A stretch of 64,000 nucleotides of DNA, from NCBI GenBank assembly GCA_032622095.1, contig CP136066.1, forward strand, positions 174,159,164 through 174,223,163, given 5' to 3'. Source of the DNA: Siphonodentalium dalli (lineage: Eukaryota > Mollusca > Scaphopoda > Gadilida > Siphonodentaliidae). The translations under genes were made by a program, and so were the position numbers. Within the stretch, counting starts at the first letter, position 1. Every line of letters begins with the position of its first letter. Of this stretch, positions 40,401-47,504 are shown piece by piece. The notes under the pieces are model-generated. The model did no database searches. It was not told where the DNA came from and worked only from the letters and a program-made list of their open reading frames with translations.

Positions 40401-43400
40401 CGGTTGATAAATTCCGTATAAAATAGAAACTCATGTGAGATCCTCTATTTATTCTGTATTCATAACAGCTCTGGGAATTAGACAAGGCAAAATAGGCAAT
40501 GCAGGTAAAAATGTAGGCAAAATTGTTTTGCCTAAGAAATACTATTGCCTAGGTAAAATAAGTTCATTGGGTTGCTATAAGTTCATGGTGTCAATCAGAA
40601 ATACAACCTCTTTAGCCAAAATGACTTCCTTTCACTCTTTACATATAATACATTGTCATATTCATGTACAATATCATCCATGGCACTGGGGCATTAACTA
40701 TATTGACACTGTTTTGGGAAATGCTTGAGAATTGTACATATATGTTGAGCAGTGACCTGGAAAAAACTGTTCCCCAAAATAACTCAGAAATTTGATGACA
40801 GTAATTTCAGTGAATTAGGGGAAAACGGATTAACGGTGTGGTGTTTTGTGATTTTGGAAAGGTACAGGGCGATTATGCTGTGGCAAATTTAGTTAATTGA
40901 CAACGACGGAGCCCATTTATGGTATTTGTCACAGTATATTCGCACTGTACCTTTCGGAAATCACAAAACACCACACTGTTATCCCCATTGTAATTCTCTT
41001 CGAACTTAAAATGTTATTTCGACACACACATGCATTTTAATTGTAAACGAAATGTGCAGCCATAGAAAACACTCAGCCAATTTACAACTTTTTTTTATAA
41101 ATTTAATGCGCTGGATAAAATATAATGCCTCAATTAACATCGATTTTTTGATTAAAAATACTGATAAAGATGAAAAATTGCCACCTCGAATAGAAATAAA
41201 TATGCATAACAATTAGTTTTTGCGTGTACCTGATGTCTTTTGAGCTATTGCCATGGCTTGGTATCTGTCGTCCGTGTGTGCGTGAGTGTGTGATTCGTCA
41301 ACAATTTCCTTTGGCACGGGCTACAGGACATACCTTTGTTCAGATCATTAAGAAATTTGTCACGGCTGTTGACATTGACATATAGATGGGAACGTGTCAT
41401 TTTGGGGTCATCCGGTAAAAAAACATGGCCACCAGCAGCCATCTTGGATTTCAAAATTCAATCCATTAGCACGGGCTGCAGGCCATACTATTTGTCTGAT
41501 CATCATGAAATTTGTCATGGATGTTCATATTGACATGCAGATGGGAACGAGTCATTTTGGGGTCATTTGGTCGAAAAACATGGCTGCCAGCAGCCATCTT
41601 GGATTTTACTCTTTGCATGACTAAATCCTTTGGCACGGGCTACAGGTCGTACCTTTATTCGGATCATCATGATATTTGTCACAGATATTGACAATGGGAT
41701 TCATTCCATTAGCACAAACTACAGGTCGGAGTGTTGGTCTGATCATCATGAAATTTGTCGTGGAAGTTAACATTGACATGTAAATGGGAATGAGTCATTT
41801 TGGGGTCATTCGGCAAAAAAACATGGCTACCAATTGCCATCTTGGATTTTACTCTTTGCATAACTAGACCTTTCAACTTTCCACATTTTTAATCACTCCA
41901 TTGACTGTAACACATGAAATTATTCCCTTTCCAAGTTGAGCTACAGTGTCATTGACACTTTCATTCAGATGCTTATCACTTGACTTCTAACTTGAATTGA
42001 AAAAATGGAAAATTGTTTACTCATTGCAATGTGTATTTTACATCGTATCTGGCACATTTTTTTTGTCAAATGATATTGAGACAATGCTATTTATGGGATA
42101 AATGTGTAGTGTTTTGTGATTTCTGAAAGTACATATATACAGGGTGAATGTACTGAATGTCAAATTTCGACAAAAGCTATGCTTTTGGTTTTGTTTATTT
42201 AACAACCAGCTAGGTAGCTGAAGTCAGCTGCTGTCGATATTGGCACGTATGAATATCTAACACTTGAGTGGTGAATTGGACTACACATTGCGTCAGTTTA
42301 TCGATTATTGACCCCTCCCCCACAAATCTTTGATGTTTCAGGGGGTATATTGGCAGCAAGAGCATTAGAATTAGATTTAAGCATACAGTATTGTCTATAT
42401 TTTCTTTGATAACTAATCATAATAAAATATAAAACCTTGGTTGTAACGTTAGTGTTGATTTAGAATGGCAATATTGTTGCAAAAGATTCTTATGTGTTCT
42501 GTTTGTTTCAGTATCCGATGAGGAAGCATCAAGTCTTGCCAAGAAAGGGAACAGAGGCAAAATTCTCACCGTCAAACTTCACAGGACATCTACGACTCCC
42601 TCGAAAGGCAATATTTCTGAAATGGAACTAAACATGTCAATAGAAAGCAGCACCTCAAAGGCAAGTAGTAAAAGTCACAGAACAGATTCTCCATCCCACT
42701 CACAGGTTACACATCTACAATACTCAAACCGAAAGAGATACCTGTCAGGATCAACAGATACTACCACCACAGAATCAGTAGACGATATTAATGTTGTCAT
42801 AGAAACAGATATCAAACCAAGTCCTGACATATCAGAAAATATCTTCATGTATCAATCAACACCAGATATGCCAGAGTTAGAAAAAAGGTCTCCAGTGAAG
42901 CAGAAAAAGAGGAAGAAAGCAAGAAAGAGTAATTGGGCTAATGGCAATGATGGTAATAGTAAGTGGAAAAAATATGTGAAGAAAAGAAAACTTCATGAAA
43001 GTGCGACTTCGACGATATTGTCACCACCAATCCTGTCACCTGCTCATACTCCTAAGCGAGTTTGCAGAAGAGAGTCTGGATCATGTGTCGAGTTATCTTC
43101 AACCGATGAGACAAGATCATCAGTTTCCGAAAGTACCACCAGTATGGAAACGGAGTACAGTGATGTGGTGACCATATCAGATTCTCCAGATCTAGTATCG
43201 CAAAATATAAATTTCTTCACGAAAATGCGGGAAGCAACAAAGGGATTATCTAATTTGAAGAGTTATAAGTCTGTCAGTCATGGTCCCAGATCATGTAAGT
43301 TATCGCCAAGTCAGCAAACGCTGGATAAATTCTTAAAAATGTCAAGGTTCAAGGAACTTTCCAAGTCTTCAGATCACGATAGCCAGGGAACAAAACGGAG

Positions 43401-44004
43401 CATAAAAATCAAATGGAGAAACAGAGAGCTCTATCTGAGGAGAAAAACACCGACGGAAACGCTCACAATATCATCAACTATAAACACGTCATCTCCTAAT
43501 ATGAAGACAATATCGTCAACTATAAACACTTCATCTCCTAATATGAAAAGGAAAATTAAGGACATGAGTCCAAATTGCAAATCGGCACTTGACGCAGAGT
43601 TGGGTCATTATTACGAGAAAAACGGTGGAGATTCGCTTTCCTTGACAGAAAGAAATGTAAAAAGTTTGCAGGAAAATTATTCCAAGAACAACCACTCTCT
43701 AGTTTGCACGTTAGAGAATAGATTCCGCAGCAATTCTGTCGATACAATAAGCATCTCCTCCAATAAGGGGTCAGTTATTTCAATCTCCAGCATGGACGTG
43801 AAAAACAATGAAGAGTCTTCCACAGATGTTGAGTGTTCTCGAACACCGAGAAGTGAAGAAGAGTTTTCCGATTCTGAAAACATTGGAGAATCTCAAAGTC
43901 ATGTTGGGCGTTCTCCAAGAAATCTCCTTCGAAAGCCGCTGAAAGTCACAGTGCCTTCACCAGACGCAGATGGGCTCAAAAGACTTGTAGAGGTTTCTGG
44001 ATAG
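19462..44004 (+). CDS. PHF7: PHF7/G2E3-family PHD-RING protein (nine exons)
   Basis: Nine exons joined at eight GT-AG junctions give one open frame of 797 codons plus stop. Residues 19-47 hold a C2HC knuckle (C19, C22, H44, C47). Residues 85-131 are the extended PHD (C85, C88, C97, C102, H107, C110, C128, H131). Residues 153-201 form a RING-like domain (C153, C156, C173/C174, H180, C183, C198, C201). Residues 242-294 are a third Cys-rich PHD-like module with LCEWCGSKGCHLDC. This order is that of PHF7, G2E3 and fly pineapple eye, nuclear proteins of which PHF7 acts as a histone-directed ubiquitin ligase. Residues 301-797 are a Ser/Thr-rich, probably disordered tail with a basic KKRKK/KKRK cluster that may be a nuclear signal; there is no HECT domain, unlike G2E3. 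The 387-bp 3' UTR ends near AATAAA at 44391. Introns range from 0.8 to 5.1 kb and are packed with MITEs and hAT elements. PHF7 versus G2E3 orthology cannot be settled without a tree. Confidence 0.9.
19796..20413. mobile_element. hAT-type non-autonomous element
   Basis: Ends TGGGGCTGTAACG and the reverse complement of TAGGACCGTAACG are typical of hAT elements. The flanks CTTTTACA and CTTTCACA form an 8-bp target duplication with one mismatch. It sits in intron 1 of the PHF7-like gene. The small frame at 20006-20215 has no transposase similarity. Confidence 0.7.
20642..22188. mobile_element. hAT-type element, 8-bp duplication TATGGCCC
   Basis: The element begins TAGTGTTGAAACGATTA and ends with its complement TAATCGTTTCAACACTA. 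Perfect 8-bp copies of TATGGCCC lie at 20634-20641 and 22189-22196. Subterminal regions hold repeated 'cgactagtcgactagtcgg' motifs, likely transposase binding repeats. The 1.55-kb interior shows no transposase, so it depends on a helper. Confidence 0.92.
22474..22862. mobile_element. TTAA MITE, family 1 (CCCTTTACCC), two cassettes
   Basis: Ends CCCTTTACCCAACA and TGTTGGGTAAAGGG are flanked by TTAA at 22470-22473 and 22863-22866. The host tandem unit shows the insertion point inside 'atcttt...aacaatatctc'. Inside are two copies of the ~70-bp palindromic cassette with arms CCAATGCATTCTCTTATATA, separated by an AT-rich spacer. It lies in intron 1 of the PHF7-like gene. Cassette translations are open on both strands but are not genes. 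Confidence 0.9.
23761..23867 (+). CDS. PHF7: PHF7-like exon 2, C2HC knuckle
   Basis: Acceptor TTTTTTAG and donor GTATGT bound a 107-base exon encoding residues 13-48. CCFCG, IYGKK and HYFCM are family landmarks, and H44/C47 complete the knuckle. Confidence 0.9.
24037..24448. mobile_element. TTAA MITE, GGGGAGGTCAAG family
   Basis: The ends, GGGGAGGTCAAGTGACC and GGTCACTTGACCTCCTCC, are flanked by TTAA (24033-24036, 24449-24452). The inverted repeat extends about 45 bases with a few mismatches. It lies in intron 2 of the PHF7-like gene. Confidence 0.75.
24662..24766 (+). CDS. PHF7: PHF7-like exon 3, linker to ePHD
   Basis: A 105-base phase-0 exon between TATAAG and GTGAGT encodes residues 49-83. 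LFASGLCQRG followed by GILGFLPEDIKKEVRRG is the family's conserved linker between knuckle and PHD. Confidence 0.92.
25137..25617. mobile_element. TTAA MITE, family 2 (CCCTTTCAGTGCCA), one cassette
   Basis: Flanked by TTAA at both ends, with termini CCCTTTGAGTGCCAGGTCC and GGCACTGAAAGGG. The left arm continues to 'aacccatataccctgtg', where the shared palindromic cassette begins. An AT-rich spacer and a right half with 'ggccgattttacagaccgt' follow. Relatives are at 46821, 48456, 49750, 52234 and 54404. Confidence 0.85.
25885..26815. mobile_element. hAT-type element with G-rich ends
   Basis: The left end CAGTGTTTCCGCTAGGGGG and the complement of the right end, CAGGGATTCCGCTATACC, match imperfectly. 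The flanks share GTATCTT (7 bp). 'ggggaaaactt' repeats crowd the right side. Just upstream, near 25785-25813, an isolated similar end ('agcccatagcggaaaccctg') is a remnant of another copy. No transposase was found. It lies in intron 3 of the PHF7-like gene. Confidence 0.65.
26892..27010 (+). repeat. tRNA-derived SINE-like segment
   Basis: An A-box-like TGGTCCAGTGATTAG is followed about 50 bases later by a B-box-like GAGTTCACAGCCC, the spacing of a tRNA-derived promoter. There is no good acceptor stem, so it is a SINE head or relic rather than a working tRNA. Confidence 0.5.
27029..27155. mobile_element. Fold-back family C, half element
   Basis: The segment folds on 'cccagagggtgaa' and 'ttcaccctctgggg' and ends with GCAAATGTCAGACACACTAT and 'ttgcaggctt'. 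It is one of about ten copies of the family in this window; only one hairpin half remains here. Confidence 0.7.
27205..27329 (+). CDS. PHF7: PHF7-like exon 4, extended PHD
   Basis: Bounded by TTTCAG and GTGAGT, the exon encodes residues 84-124, with CCYCKQKGSTIGC and CRKAFHLGCG supplying most zinc ligands. It ends in phase 2; the split codon gives Gln125. Confidence 0.93.
27358..27850 (+). repeat. CCGACG-hairpin element, diverged copy
   Basis: It opens with the hairpin 'tcctccgacattccgtcgg' followed by 'aggactatag', as at 44838, and near 27815 contains 'caatcaattcctcctacag', matching the 191-bp unit at 44940-45660. The parts between are diverged 'gagttattgac' and 'ggcacagatggg' repeats. Confidence 0.6.
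28123..28303 (+). CDS. PHF7: PHF7-like exon 5, end of ePHD and RING start
   Basis: The 181-base exon encodes residues 125-185. SFCEDHRP gives the last PHD ligands C128 and H131. CSICMCSV and CCKNSWFHRQC start the RING-like domain. The donor is GTAAAT. Confidence 0.93.
28489..28854. mobile_element. TTAA MITE, family 3 (CCCTTCCATGACTGG)
   Basis: Starts after TTAA (28485-28488) with CCCTTCCATGACTGGAGC and ends with GCTCCAGTCATGGAAGGG. It contains two cassettes related to those of families 1 and 2, plus a half cassette near the right end. TTGA follows and directly starts the family 1 element at 28859, so the two share a junction tetramer. Confidence 0.8.
28859..29228. mobile_element. TTAA MITE, family 1, two cassettes
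   Basis: Starts CCCTTTACCCAACA and ends TGTTGGGTAAAGGG with TTAA on the right. On the left the tetramer is TTGA, shared with the abutting family 3 element. It lies in intron 5 of the PHF7-like gene and is nearly identical to the copy at 22474. Confidence 0.85.
29311..31180. mobile_element. TTAA MITE, AGGTACTC family, split by a nested element
   Basis: Flanked by TTAA at 29307-29310 and 31181-31184. Left part 29311-29434 and right part 30842-31180 together correspond to the 380-bp copy at 11214. The centre is a separate 1.4-kb insertion. It lies in intron 5 of the PHF7-like gene and ends about 125 bases before exon 6. Confidence 0.75.
29435..30839. mobile_element. TA-type element (CCGTACTGACCCG ends), nested
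   Basis: Ends CCGTACTGACCCGG and CGGGTCAGTACGG form inverted repeats, extending weakly inward ('aagccca' and 'tgggcct'). TA stands on both sides, the target of Tc1/mariner-type elements. The interior has no recognisable transposase. It interrupts a TTAA MITE, so it is the younger of the two. Confidence 0.75.
31308..31414 (+). CDS. PHF7: PHF7-like exon 6, RING end
   Basis: Residues 186-220 contain YYFKCPLCNN, the last CxxC of the RING-like domain, then EMLHFGIFIPD, a strongly conserved family segment. The exon ends in phase 2 before GTGAGT. Confidence 0.93.
31443..31884. mobile_element. Fold-back family C, full copy
   Basis: Two hairpins are present: 31473-31562 and 31768-31857, each built on GCAGAATGAGGT-type arms and 'gggtgaatttagtga'. 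The outer ends 'tgcaaatagtgtgtctgt' and 'acagacacactatttgcagg' are complementary. It lies in intron 6 of the PHF7-like gene, 29 bases after exon 6. Confidence 0.8.
31890..32259. mobile_element. TTAA MITE, family 1, left end decayed
   Basis: The right end TGTTGGGTAAAGGG is followed by TTAA; the left end has decayed to 'tttactacccaaca'. It is the inverted orientation of the copy at 22474, with two cassettes. It abuts the right end of the family C element. Confidence 0.75.
32487..32560 (+). mobile_element. Family 3 MITE, left fragment
   Basis: The segment CCCTTCCATGACTGGAGC through the first cassette arm 'tctcttatatatg' is present, then sequence diverges. The preceding tetramer is no longer TTAA. 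Confidence 0.65.
32851..32967 (+). CDS. PHF7: PHF7-like exon 7
   Basis: Residues 221-259 begin QDASWEQEKNAFESLY and contain C242 and C247 (HCDAPIC, then KGRKY), the first ligand pair of the third Cys-rich module. Acceptor TTCAG, donor GTAAGA, phase 2. Confidence 0.92.
33010..34630. mobile_element. Composite inverted-repeat element
   Basis: Outer ends 'ggccaaagaaaataaac' and 'tattattttctttggcc' are inverted, as are a second pair further in ('aaagggttttgattctcggg' near 33236 and its complement near 34463). The interior 33630-33990 shares several hundred bases, inverted, with the hAT element at 37829-39001. No coding frame was recognised. It lies in intron 7 of the PHF7-like gene. Confidence 0.6.
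34668..35085. mobile_element. Fold-back family C, full copy
   Basis: Outer ends 'gaaatagtgtgtctttcatt' and 'aatgacagacactatttcaa' pair, and hairpin arms with 'gcagaatgag' and 'attcaccctct' are recognisable. The first hairpin has lost part of its left arm. It lies in intron 7 of the PHF7-like gene. Confidence 0.75.
35090..36355. other. Intron stretch without recognised element
   Basis: I see no exon, family repeat or inverted repeat here. The frame at 35255-35476 shows no domain and no splice context. Confidence 0.45.
36360..37002. mobile_element. TTAA MITE, AGGGGTACTGTACCC family
   Basis: The ends AGGGGTACTGTACCC and GGGTACAGTACCCCT are inverted, with TTAA at 36356-36359 and 37003-37006. 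The 643-bp interior shares 'attttatgactccagccata' and 'gatagcctgtta' with copies at 61830 and 63345. It lies in intron 7 of the PHF7-like gene, about 300 bases before exon 8. Confidence 0.85.
37308..37429 (+). CDS. PHF7: PHF7-like exon 8, third PHD-like module
   Basis: Residues 260-300 contain SWEIILCEWCGSKGCHLDC and FWVCPTC, the remaining ligands of the third module. Most relatives I recall read GSxGTH where this has GSKGCH. Acceptor TTTGCAG, donor GTAAGT, phase 1. Confidence 0.92.
37829..39001. mobile_element. hAT-type element, 8-bp duplication CAAGTAAG
   Basis: Ends CAGGCCTCAGCTT and AAGCTGCGGCCTG are inverted. Perfect CAAGTAAG copies lie at 37821-37828 and 39002-39009. The subterminal regions are rich in 'agggagaagtga' and 'cttctccct'. 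The 1.17-kb interior has no transposase and shares sequence with 33630-33990. Confidence 0.88.
39097..39441. mobile_element. TTAA MITE, family 1, first cassette truncated
   Basis: TTAA flanks at 39093-39096 and 39442-39445, ends CCCTTTACCCAACA and TGTTGGGTAAAGGG. The first cassette has lost one arm and begins directly at 'agggtatatatgcgacc'; the second cassette is intact. It lies in intron 8 of the PHF7-like gene. Confidence 0.85.
40064..40446. mobile_element. Palindromic MITE, inverted copy of 3285-3560
   Basis: It shows the same palindrome as at 3285 ('tttatcaacctcgtcctcta' against 'agtggactcggttgataaa'), the adjoining 'tttgatcatgtgataaaa' and a 'tgcgatgacgtcac' segment. It is less decayed than the other copy. 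Confidence 0.65.
40836..40981. mobile_element. Short fold-back element
   Basis: Arms 'ggtgtggtgttttgtgattt' and 'aaatcacaaaacaccacac' pair over about 50 bases, with 'aaggtacaggg' and 'actgtaccttt' further in. A lone arm occurs at 42108-42150 ('gtgtagtgttttgtgatttc'). Both copies lie in intron 8 of the PHF7-like gene. Confidence 0.65.
41236..41945 (+). repeat. Tandem array of ~165-bp units, short copy
   Basis: It opens 'tgagctattgccatggcttg', then repeats 'gcacgggctacagg', 'tttgtcatggatgtt', 'atgggaacgagtcattttgg' and 'cagccatcttggatt' about four times, and ends 'aagttgagctacagtgtcat'. A longer array with the same ends lies at 55726-57184. It lies in intron 8, within 600 bases of exon 9. Confidence 0.8.
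42512..44004 (+). CDS. PHF7: PHF7-like exon 9, disordered tail and stop
   Basis: A single 1493-base exon after TTTCAG encodes residues 301-797 and a TAG stop. The tail is rich in Ser, Thr and Lys, with a basic cluster near 42900-42990 (KQKKRKKARKSNW, KKRKLHES). A perfect 14-residue tandem duplication TISSTINTSSPNMK lies at 43465-43506 and 43507-43548. Hydrophobic-Ser/Asp patches (DVVTISDSPD, VISISSMD) resemble SUMO-interaction motifs; this is inference. No HECT or other fold is apparent. Confidence 0.9.
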
Positions 44005-44390
44005 TGGATAGTTGCATGTAGATCCTCAAATGATGACAATGAATTACATAAGCCATATGTTATTGATAACCATGTTGTCTGGAATGCTTGAATATGAGTG
44101 AATAATCTGTTTTGCGTATCCATGGGCACTCACTCCAGGTACAACCCACCTCTGGACCAGGTCTTATTTTTTCTGTAGGTTAAAAATTATTCCTCTTCAA
44201 ATTTACTTTAAGGAATTCACTGAGATCATGTAAGAACGATAATATTTCTATACTTTTATAGGCAATTCCATATTGGATAGATTTAAACTTGTGTTCTTTG
44301 TTAAACTGAATGTGCACTTTCATGGACGTGATTTCTTTTTTCTTTGTGCTGTTTTCATAAGTAAGGTAAAAAAAATGTTTTTCATTCTCA

Positions 44391-44396
44391 AATAAA
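44391..44396 (+). terminator. Poly(A) signal of the PHF7-like gene
   Basis: AATAAA lies 387 bases after the stop codon at 44004, in an AT-rich context, and is the first canonical hexamer downstream. A site here gives a compact 3' UTR of about 0.4 kb. Confidence 0.65.
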
Positions 44397-44660
44397 ATTC
44401 AGTTTAACTTCCCTGTGAGGGCACAGAATTTTGGGCGACCAGATTTTCCGTTTGCCTCTCAAAATATGGGCAACCTATTTTCCATTCACAACATCACCAA
44501 TAGGGCAAATGGAAACTAAACAGACTTCAGACTCAACCTTCAAAAGAATTGTCCATTATGTCAGAGTGAGAAATAACTTTCAGATTAAAAAACCTAACAT
44601 GATTTTGAGAGAAGTTCTAAGTTCTAGAAAATTTTCATCAGGCCACAAATGAAAATTTAA

Positions 44661-45964
44661 AGGGTACTGTACAAAAAATCCGGCCATTTATGGGACCATC
44701 TCCTTTTATACTCAACAGAATATATGCAACAAATGAATGAATTTGAGACATGGATTTGTGCAAAATACACTCATGTGCTCCATGAACATGGTAATTATAA
44801 TAAAAATTAGTTTGTGACTCAATTCATAAACTCATTTTTGTCCCCCGACGTTTCCGTCGGAGGACTATAGAAATGACCCTCGTCCGTCCGTCCGTGCGTC
44901 CGTGCGTCCGTGCGTCCGTGTGTCCGTGCGTCCGAGATTGGGTACCTTCATGGTGTAATCAACTCCTCCTACAGTTTTAAACGTAGAGATTTGAAACTCT
45001 GGGATATTGTTCCTAACATGTTGGTGATTTGCAACATCTATATAGCTAATCAAAAATAATTTTTTTTCCATATTTTTGGGGGGGTTTTCGACTTAGAAAA
45101 TTTGGAACATTTTTGCCTTTTGGATGAGATTGGGTACCTTCATGGTGTAATCAACTCCTCCTACAGTTTTAAACGTAGAGATTTGAAACTCTGGGATATT
45201 GTTCCTAACATGTTGGTGATTTGCAACATCTATATAGCTAATCAAAAATATATTTTTTCCATATTTTTGGGGGGGTTTTCGACTTAGAAAATTTGGAACA
45301 TTTTTGCCTTTTGGATGAGATTGGATACCTTCATGGTGTAATCAACTCCTCCTACAGTTTTAAATGTAGAGATTTGAAACTATGGGATATTGTTCCTAAC
45401 ATGTTGGTGATTTGCAACATCTATATAGCTAATAAAAAATATCATTTTTTCCATATTTTTGGGGGGTTTTCGACTTAGAAAATTTGGAACATTTTTGCCT
45501 TTTGGATGAGATTGGGTATCTTCATGGTGTAATCAACTCCTCCTACAGTTTTAAATGTAGAGATTTGAAACTCTGGGATATTGTTCCTAACATGTTGGTG
45601 ATTTGCAACATCTATATAGCTAATACAAAAATATCATTTTTTCGCGTTTGTATGCGTTTGTTCATCGGGTTGTTTTGTCCAAGAAATTTTGCGGTGGTTT
45701 GCAACATCTATATACTGTATAACATTGTTGCAAATAGTATCCTTCTAACAAATCCAATCATGAAGTTTACCACTCGAGTCGGGGGACATGTGGTCTGCGA
45801 CCTTTTATCATTATAATTTGCTGTGTTGTTTGTATCATTCATAGAGCAGTCGAGTGTATTTTGCACACTTCCGTGGCTCAAATTCATTCGTTTGTTGATT
45901 ATATTCTTTTGAGTATTAAAGGAGATAGTCCCATAAATGGTCAGATTTAGTGTACAGTACCCCT
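44661..45964. mobile_element. TTAA MITE, AGGGTACTGTAC family, with nested element
   Basis: TTAA flanks at 44657-44660 and 45965-45968; ends AGGGTACTGTAC and GTACAGTACCCCT. The outer parts match the fragment at 50095-50265 ('cataaactcattttc', 'ctcaaattcattc', 'aggagatggtccca'). The middle is occupied by a CCGACG-hairpin element. It starts about 260 bases past the PHF7-like poly(A) signal. Confidence 0.75.
44838..45805 (+). mobile_element. CCGACG-hairpin element with 191-bp tandem repeats
   Basis: It begins 'gtcccccgacgtttccgtcgg' as a hairpin, followed by a GTCC-rich tract. Four 191-base units follow, each with 'aatcaactcctcctacagtt' and 'gatttgcaacatctatatag' (44940-45660). It ends near 'gagtcgggggacat'. 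The three small frames spaced 191 bases apart come from the repeat units. Confidence 0.75.
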
Positions 45965-46141
45965 TTAAGGGGACCTGTTGACAAGTTGCCATAACTTTTT
46001 CTGTTTACCCCAAATTTTATACCCTGACTGTTGTACAAAGGAAATATGCACCAAGTTATATATTTATTAATGATAATACTGGTGGTGGTGGGTTGTCCCT
46101 GGGAGTAGGAGCTCCCGTTTCCGTCCTTTGAGGGCCTTTAA

Positions 46142-46503
46142 CCCTTTACCCAACAAACCGGCCAAAACCGGCCAAATAAAGCTTCAACAGCCTAAAATAT
46201 CTTCGGTCTGTCTCAATAGAACCATACAAATATGGATATCATTGGAACCGGCTCCTTGGCCACATTGTGATAGTTACAGTTATGCCCTGTGCCAATGCAT
46301 TCTCTTATATATGCGAGTCGACCATAGGTCGCCTCGCATATATAAGAGAATGCATTGGCCTATTTTTTCTTACATTCTTTAACAATTTTATAATTTTTAA
46401 TGTGTTAAGCCAATGCATTCTCTTATATATGCGAGGCGACCTATGGTCGACTCGCATATATAAGAGAATGCATTGGCACAGGGCCCTTCTGTTGGGTAAA
46501 GGG
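46142..46503. mobile_element. TTAA MITE, family 1, two cassettes
   Basis: TTAA at 46138-46141 and 46504-46507, ends CCCTTTACCCAACA and TGTTGGGTAAAGGG, and both palindromic cassettes intact. The spacer between them is shortened. It is nearly identical to the copy at 22474, hence recently active. Confidence 0.9.
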
Positions 46504-46820
46504 TTAAACATTGGCAGGCCTTTAAACATTGGCAGCTTCTCAAAACTGTTTGTTTTCCTCTACTCAGCAGATAGCAAATGTTATTTAACAGCATTTATCA
46601 TGACCAGTATCACAAATATTCACTTTTTGCATTGAATCGTATAGTTCAGAGTTCCCACGGAGCCTGGTATGCCTTGAATCTAACAAATGATCATTGAAAG
46701 GGACTCGATGCCTTCGAAGTGGGTTCATGTGAATTAAGATAAATTTGGTAAAAGTATGTAAAACAACTATCATCAATAAGTACATTTAAAAATAAATCGA
46801 CTTGTTCTAATTTTCATTAA

Positions 46821-47462
46821 CCCTTTCAGTGCCAGGGGCCGATCTCATAGGCCCTAATTTACGGTCTGTAAAATCGGCCCTAAAAAAATAAAAAACTTTT
46901 TTTTTTTATAGATTTTTTAAGAATTATTAAAATTGTAAAAAATATTAACAAATGATGAAAAATTGTTAGGCCAATGCATTCTCTTATATATGCGAGGCGA
47001 CCTATGGTCGACTCGCATATATAAGAGAATGCATTGGCACAGGGTATATGGGTTGATACCCCGCTGGACAAAACAAGTGTCCATTGGCACCGCGGTGTAT
47101 TTGCTGTTCGGTCGCGGTGTCCGAGTTTGTAACTGCAGTTGAGCACCGCGGCCGAACGGCAAGTACACCGTGGCCCAACAGCAAATACACTGCGGCCGAA
47201 AGGCAACTACACCGCAGCCGAACGAAATGTACACCGTGGTTAGATTTCTGGTTTGTATCGTCTTTTTTCAGTTTAATGAACGTACACCGCGGCAATTACA
47301 CCATGGCCGAACGGCAAGTACACCGCAGCCCAACTGTAGTTAGCCGGTGGACCCGCGGTGTAGTTGCATTTCAGCCACAGTGGCAACGCTAACTGCACCG
47401 CGGTTAGGTGGACACTTGTTTTGTCAAGCAGGGTACAAAAATCTGACCTGGCACTCATAGGG
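46821..47462. mobile_element. TTAA MITE, family 2, with nested TA-type element
   Basis: TTAA at 46817-46820 and 47463-47466; ends CCCTTTCAGTGCCAGGG and CTGGCACTCATAGGG. It has one palindromic cassette near 46972-47043. The right arm 'gggttgata...caaaaatctgacc' is split by a GC-rich element at 47059-47433. Confidence 0.85.
47059..47433. mobile_element. TA-type GC-rich element, intact ends
   Basis: Ends CCCCGCTGGACAAAACAAG and CTTGTTTTGTCAAGCAGGG form a 24-base inverted repeat. TA on both sides is the duplicated target, and removing the insert restores the family 2 arm 'gttgatacaaaaatc'. The interior holds about ten CACCGCGG/CCGCGGTG-type repeats in both orientations. It has no transposase. 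Confidence 0.88.
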
Positions 47463-47504
47463 TTAATAAAAACTCCCCAATAAAGAGATTTTGCACATCG
47501 AAAC

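Noticed and set aside
19462-44004. G2E3 proper (with HECT ligase domain)
   Set aside because: The tail from residue 301 shows no HECT-like Cys/His/Thr landmarks and is low in hydrophobic residues.
44940-45660. Regularly spaced repeats considered as a CRISPR-like array
   Set aside because: The units are contiguous 191-bp tandem copies without unique spacers, in a eukaryotic repeat element.
45102-45816. Three similar frames beginning MEHFCLLDEIGYLHG at 191-base spacing, resembling a tandem gene family
   Set aside because: They are copies of a 191-bp non-coding tandem unit; variation between copies does not favour silent changes as far as I can see, and the frames end at the unit border.
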